DNA from: Progne subis subis
Lineage: Eukaryota > Chordata > Aves > Passeriformes > Hirundinidae
DNA length: 64,000 bases
Direction: 5' to 3'
NCBI GenBank assembly: GCA_022316685.1
Contig: JAKJHU010001680.1
Coordinates: 1 to 64,000 of the forward strand
Position 1 is the first letter of the stretch; each line of letters begins with the position of its first letter. The notes under the pieces were generated by a model. The model did not search any database. It saw only the letters and a program-made list of their open reading frames with translations, and was not told the origin of the DNA. Both the position numbers and the translations under genes were made by a program. Of this stretch, positions 58,801-64,000 are shown piece after piece.

Positions 58801-61262
58801 TGGCTTTGTGTCACACACAGGTGACACTGATGAGTGAGAGCACAGGGGTGGCCACAAACAGACCTTGCAGTGACCGGATAAAGCACATCTTGGCACTATT
58901 AATGGAATACAGAAGGGAGATGGGTCAAGAACCTCTCTGCCAAAATAAACTTTATTGCGCTGTAATGTTGGAGAGAAGGAAGGAGCTCCATGAGCAAGGA
59001 CAATATACAGGACGAACCATTAAATAAAAAATGTTCTTTCTTGTTGGAGGTGGGCATAAAGGAATATTCATCAGCAAAAGGAAGGACTAATCAGCCAAGA
59101 GCACATGGGGAGCTGGTGGGAAAGGGGAAGTTGCTCAAGGGGGTGGGCACCTCCCTGCAGGGTCCCACACTCAGCTGAGCTCCGCTCCTATTAAAAAAAT
59201 CACTACAAAATCAGACTGGCAATGATGAAATGAATCCATTTCCAGCCCTGGTTCGCTCTGATCCCACTGCTGAGTCACAGAACTCCTGCAGAGTCCCTGC
59301 TTTTCCCTGGACACAACCCCAGGCCCATTTCCTCATCAGAAAGGAGGAAAAACACATCTGTGCTGTAGCAGAGCTGAGAATCTGCAGAGAGAAGACATTT
59401 CCATCACGCACTCTGAACATTTCATTTGCCTCGGAGTGAAATTCCCCTGCTCATCTTGTAAAGACAGATCGTTTTTGCTTTGCTCATTACACAGACCTGT
59501 CTAAAGCTCTGTGTCCAAGTAGGAAAAAATAAATGCAAGCTCCAGTGGTGTCATTTCCCAGCAGAGCTGATGAATTGCACACTCCTGTGGCTGCTTTCAG
59601 CTGCTGTCTCTCGTGAAACCGTGCTGCTAATTTCACATCTCAGTTACTGCAAAAATGCTAATAAAGAGGATTTTTTTCATCCCTAAAAATATGCATTTAT
59701 TCATATGGCAAAAATGATAAATCTAAACATTTGATAAAAGTGATGGCTTCAAGTCAGCATCACCCACACAACTTTTATTGAAGTCTTGCTTAGCTGAGGA
59801 AGTACTTCCAGCAGAAATTTTAATTTAAGTTTTTCCTAACTTTCATGATCAGCCTCATCCTGCAGTTGATTTTTTTTGCTGAGTAATATGAGATTTGGCT
59901 TTAATTCTTGAAATAATAGGAAACAGAAAGAAGGCCTACCAAAAAATACACCTAAAATGAAATATTGTGTAGTTTAGATATTCTATTAGATTTGCTGTGC
60001 TATGTTGTCTTCCAGGAATTTTATGTCAACAAAATATGGCAGCAAAAATCACTAAGTAGGGTAAAAAATCCAGAAATATTCCTTTGGAAAAGGTGTACTT
60101 AATGAAGCTGTAACACAGGGTGGAGATGAATGAAACACTTGCACAACTATTAAAATAAAATAAATATATGCTAAAATACCATACCTGTTTTATGAAACTC
60201 TGAATGACAATCAATCATTAAGGCCAACTGGAAAAAACAAAGTTAAGTAGAATTCATTGATCGTTGAGTCGACAAAAATCTGAAGAAAGACACAGATAAA
60301 CCATTTAAAGTTCTTTATTTTGTTTTTCTGTCCTTTTAATCTTGCACTTCTTTATTTCAACCAAAAAATACAAAAAATACTTGTTAAGAAACTGCTGCCT
60401 AGAAGAGCTTGAGAAGTTTGTTTATTGCATGGCAACTCATTCCTGCCATCTGTGTGCACTGCCACGTGCAGACCTCTCATCTTCTCAAAATGCATTCAAA
60501 TTCTACAAACCCTAATTTCTAAACCGGGAATAGAAGTATCAGTGAGGAACAGCTCTGCAAATTCTTCTGCTTCCACTAGAGGATGTTTCTATGGTACAGA
60601 GGCACTGGCCACCTTCTGAGGGGTCCCACAGCTCAGAGGGTGCCACAGAGGGTGATGGTAAGAGGGTACTCACCTGTCAAAAAAAAATCGTTGCTGGAGA
60701 TGCACATCCTGAATTACAGCCCTCCTGAAAGAGGTCATGGTTGACTGTTCCAACAAAATAATTCAAGAATCTCCTAAAATTTATAGAAACAGAAGCAGAC
60801 ACAGTATTTAGTTTAATTGAGAGCTGAGCATTAGCTTGGCCAGGCTTTACAGACACACTACAATCCCCTGGGAATGCTCCAAGACCAGAAGACACTGCAA
60901 TAACCCACAGATGATTATCCAGGTGCAACTGCAGGATGTAATTCAAACCCTGGGAAGGCCAAAGGATCCTCCTGGGCTGGAGACTGAGCCACACAACAAA
61001 CAGGGAGGAGAAGGACTGGGCAGTACTGACTCAGTGGTTGAGGGTTTGGGGGCTCGTGCCCACAGAGGCACTGCAGCTCCTGGGGGTTCCACGGAGCAGC
61101 CCAGGGCTTGCACCAGGCAAGGACAAAGGGGCAGAAGTGGGACAGGAGCTCCTGAGGCCACCTGGGGTCAGCTGGACGCAGCTCCGGGGCCAGAAGGTCT
61201 CAAACCTGCCAGCACTGACCAGGGCTCGAGGGGTTTGGGAACTGTCCACCAGGGCCTCTGCA
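55800..61262. other. Intergenic stretch, no gene assigned
   Basis: No ORF with recognisable family features. 58148-58199 holds a direct duplication of about 26 bp (ACTTGACACTGATGACTG and on). Minus-strand AATAAA motifs occur at about 58007 and 60313. A possible minus-strand exon lies at 60674-60773 between AG and GTGAGT signals, too weak to call. Confidence 0.5.
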
Positions 61263-62165
61263 GTGCCTCCCTGTGTGTCTGCACATCTGGGTGCTGGAGT
61301 CACTGTCTCCATGTGTGTCTGCACATCTGGGTGCTGGAGTCACTGCCTCCCTGTGTGTCTGCACATCTGGGTGCTGCAGTCACTGTCTCCCTGTGTGTCT
61401 GCACATCTGGGTGCTGGAGTCACTGCCTCCCTGTGTGTCTGCACATCGGGTGCTGCAGTCACTGTCTCCCTGTGTGTCTGCACATCTGGGTGCTGGAGTC
61501 ACTGCCTCCCTGTGTGTCTGCACATCTGGGTGCTGCAGTCCACTGTCTCCCTGTGTGTCTGCACATCTGGGTGCTGGAGTCACTGTCTCCCTGTGTGTCT
61601 GCACATCTGGGTGCTGAGTCACTGTCTCCCTGTGTGTCTGCACATCTGGGTGCTGCAGTCACTGCCTCCCTGTGTGTCTGCACATCTGGGTGCTGCAGTC
61701 ACTGTCTCCCTGTGTGTCTGCACATCTGGGCGCTGCAGTCACTGTCCCCTGTGTGTCTGCACATCTGGGTGCTGGAGTCACTGTCTCCCTGTGTGTCTGC
61801 ACATCTGGGTGCTGGAGTCACTGCCTCCCTGTGTGTCTGCACATCTGGGTGCTGCAGTCACTGTCTCCCTGTGTGTCTGCACATCTGGGCGCTGCAGTCA
61901 CTGTCTCCCTGTGTGTCTGCACATGGGTGCTGGAGTCACTGTCTCCCTGTGTGTCTGCACATCTGGGTGCTGAGTCACTGCTCCCTGTGTGTCTGCACAT
62001 CTGGGTGCTGATTGTCTCCCTGTGTGTCTGCACATCTGGGTGCTGAGTCACTGTCTCCCTGTGTGTCTGCACATCTGGTGCTGGAGTCACTGTCTCCCTG
62101 TGTGTCTGCACATCTGGTGCTGGAGTCACTGTCTCCCTGTGTGTCTGCACATCTGGGTGCTGGAT
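61263..62165. repeat. 40-bp minisatellite, 23 copies
   Basis: Unit CACTGTCTCCCTGTGTGTCT followed by GCACATCTGGGTGCTGGAGT. Twenty-three copies by count of the GTGTGTCTGCACAT core, with one-base indels between units and G/C alternation in TGCTGGAG/TGCTGCAG. All frames stay open on the plus strand because 40 is not a multiple of three. Confidence 0.95.
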
Positions 62166-64000
62166 TCATTGCTCTTTAGCAACTCTAGAACCAAATTCAT
62201 TACAGCACCACCACAGCAACCCGAGCTGAATGAGAAGGGCTCCCAGACTCCGCTCACCACCTCCACCACCTGATCTTCAGTTCCTGGCCCTTGGAAGCGA
62301 GCAGCAGAAATCCCACTGCCTCAGCACGGCCAGGATGCCACTGGAAGGAATTTCCTTCATTTCAAATATGAAGAGTTGAAGCTTTTGGATTGCACAAAAT
62401 GAGAAACAAAGAGTTTTAAATGATTTATTGATTTCTCCACATGATCACAGTTATAGTTTTACATCAATAGGGTCTGTTACTACTTACAAACAGAATGCAT
62501 ATTAAAATGAAAGCACTCCTTTCTTCCCCAGAGTTACAAAAGGGGTCTCGAGCCTCCCCAGAACAGAAGCTTCTTGTAAGCATAATGATTTTGAAAGTCT
62601 TTAACAGTCTGCATCAAGACCTAATTCTAACAGTTTTACAACTCAAAGCTGATTTAAGTTCTAGCAGGAGATAGGCAACCTCAAAGTGACTGCAGACTTA
62701 CAGTAATGCTAATTTACACACTATGTACAATTTAGAGAATTCTCTATTCCCCCTACTGGTCCCATTTTCACCACCCTTTTCTCTTTTCCGAATTGAATCT
62801 TGTTATTGGTTCCACTTTTCTTTGAAATATACACGAGAATCCATTTTGCAGGCAAGAAGTGCGATGGTATTTTACAAGGGAACAGCAAAATGCATGCTTA
62901 ACTGCAGAAAACACACAGCTTCATATGGAACAGCAAGTCAACATCTAGAGATTCAGTGTTTAAATATCTGCTGACTGTCTTTCAGCTCATTTTATCAAGA
63001 AACAAGAGGCTTCTGCTGCATGCAGTACATGATGGGAAAATCATTCTACACTGTATTTAGACTTTTTTTTCTTTTAGCAATACAAGACGCACATTATATT
63101 AAGGATGAACTTTGATTTTCTGGTTTTTTTTAACATTGTTTTACATTTCATTCTTAACTTAAAAAAATAAAACCCCCAAATATATTTTTGATTGTTGTCC
63201 CAGAAAAGATTTTTGTTGTTGTTGTTGCCACACCTTCACTCTTTACATTTCCCTTTCATTTGTTCAAATCAGCATTACTGCTTTGCCACATCATTATGGG
63301 AAGAGAGAACCACGGTCACTCTTTGCAGTTCTGTACCAGTTTGTAATTGGCATGGCATCTGAGAAAAAACCCTCTCCATTCTACTCCTGCCTGCAGGCTG
63401 AAGAATTCATTTCAATTCATTTTCTTAAGCCCACGTCCTGGAATTTTCCTATTCTAGGCATGACCCACACTGCTTTTAAGCAACTGTTGATCAAGGACGG
63501 AGTCAGAGAGGTTTTTACTACAACCCTAAACAAGCAGCAAAGGTCTGGAGACTTGTGCTGACACCAAGACACATTTGTTTGGTTGGAGTACATAGAAACA
63601 CAGAGTCTAAGAAACAAAACAGAACAAACCAGGGGAAAAATAAAGTCAAGTCCACTGTTTTCTCCTCATTGGCTCGAAAGAACAGTTTCCAAATCCTGTG
63701 CTTTCACATGACAGTCTTGATCTCTAAATGATTTGTGAATTCACACTCCCTGTGTGAGGCAGGCACAGCTCGTCCCCAGTGCCCATGGAACCACGTGGAA
63801 ATGTTTCTGTGCATGCACGTTTGTGACATCTCCTCAACACTTTGGTTCACAAATACATTGATGGCACATGGAAAATCAGTGGGCAGGCATTAAACTGTGG
63901 CTTACTGTTTAAGTACAGAATATTTAAATTAACTCTAATTTACATGAATGAAAGGGGTTTTTTTAAACAATAAAGCAAATGCGGATCTGGGAGATTTAAC
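62166..64000 (-). other. AT-rich stretch, possible 3' UTR of the next minus-strand gene
   Basis: Minus-strand AATAAA at 62424-62429 and about 1.5 kb of AT-rich, ORF-poor sequence above it look like a long 3' UTR. In mammals RAB7A lies upstream of ACAD9 in the same orientation, so its 3' end is one candidate; no coding sequence is present to test this. Confidence 0.3.

Noticed and set aside
60674..60773. Possible first coding exon on the minus strand (M-T-S-F-R-R and on)
   Set aside because: Splice-like ends are present, but the reading frame is short, ends in a T-run, and no partner exon was found.
60836..62011. A 391-codon plus-strand open frame with repeated Ser-Ala-His-Leu-Gly units
   Set aside because: Entirely produced by the 40-bp minisatellite; all three plus frames are open because the unit is not a multiple of three.
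1..64000. tRNA or rRNA genes, CRISPR arrays, bacterial operons
   Set aside because: No cloverleaf, rRNA-like or spacer-repeat pattern seen; spliced eukaryotic gene structure throughout.

Overview
The window is nuclear DNA of a vertebrate, almost certainly a bird. The only single-copy gene I recognise is ACAD9, with 18 coding exons in small-to-moderate introns, and the retroelements are env-less class III (ERVL-like) proviruses common in birds. A songbird is my guess and is not shown directly. One-base differences in homopolymers recur in the proviruses, the gene array and ACAD9, which looks like residual long-read assembly error laid over genuine decay.

Layout. (1) 1-13.3 kb is a nested retroelement block. 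A plus-strand ERVL-like provirus, whose 5' LTR runs off the left edge, carries in its gag a complete minus-strand provirus of the same family (641-7327, target duplication CCTGC). It also carries a solo LTR of another family (12189-12594, target duplication AGTATA). (2) 13.3-41.8 kb is a minus-strand tandem array of about 11.1-kb units. Each unit is one gene: a signal-peptide exon (18.6, 29.7, 40.8 kb), then repeated five-exon modules (A-E) about 1.5-2.2 kb apart, then a transmembrane exon (20.9, 32.0 kb). Nearly all exons are symmetrical phase 1-1. I do not recognise the family. The leftmost copy is cut inside an exon by the outer provirus. A collapsed fourth copy (about 41.04-41.79 kb) abuts the 3' UTR of ACAD9. 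(3) 41.8-55.4 kb is ACAD9 on the minus strand, with a GC-rich promoter and promoter-proximal tandem repeats. (4) 55.7-64 kb is mostly unassigned: a 23-copy 40-bp minisatellite at 61.26-62.16 kb and an AT-rich stretch with a minus-strand AATAAA at 62424, possibly the 3' UTR of the next gene.

Function. ACAD9 is a mitochondrial FAD flavoprotein and complex I assembly factor. The array genes are predicted type I membrane proteins with a repetitive, low-cysteine ectodomain and a very short tail, and they are changing copy number at two scales (whole gene, internal module). The proviruses are all broken and act here as insertional mutagens.
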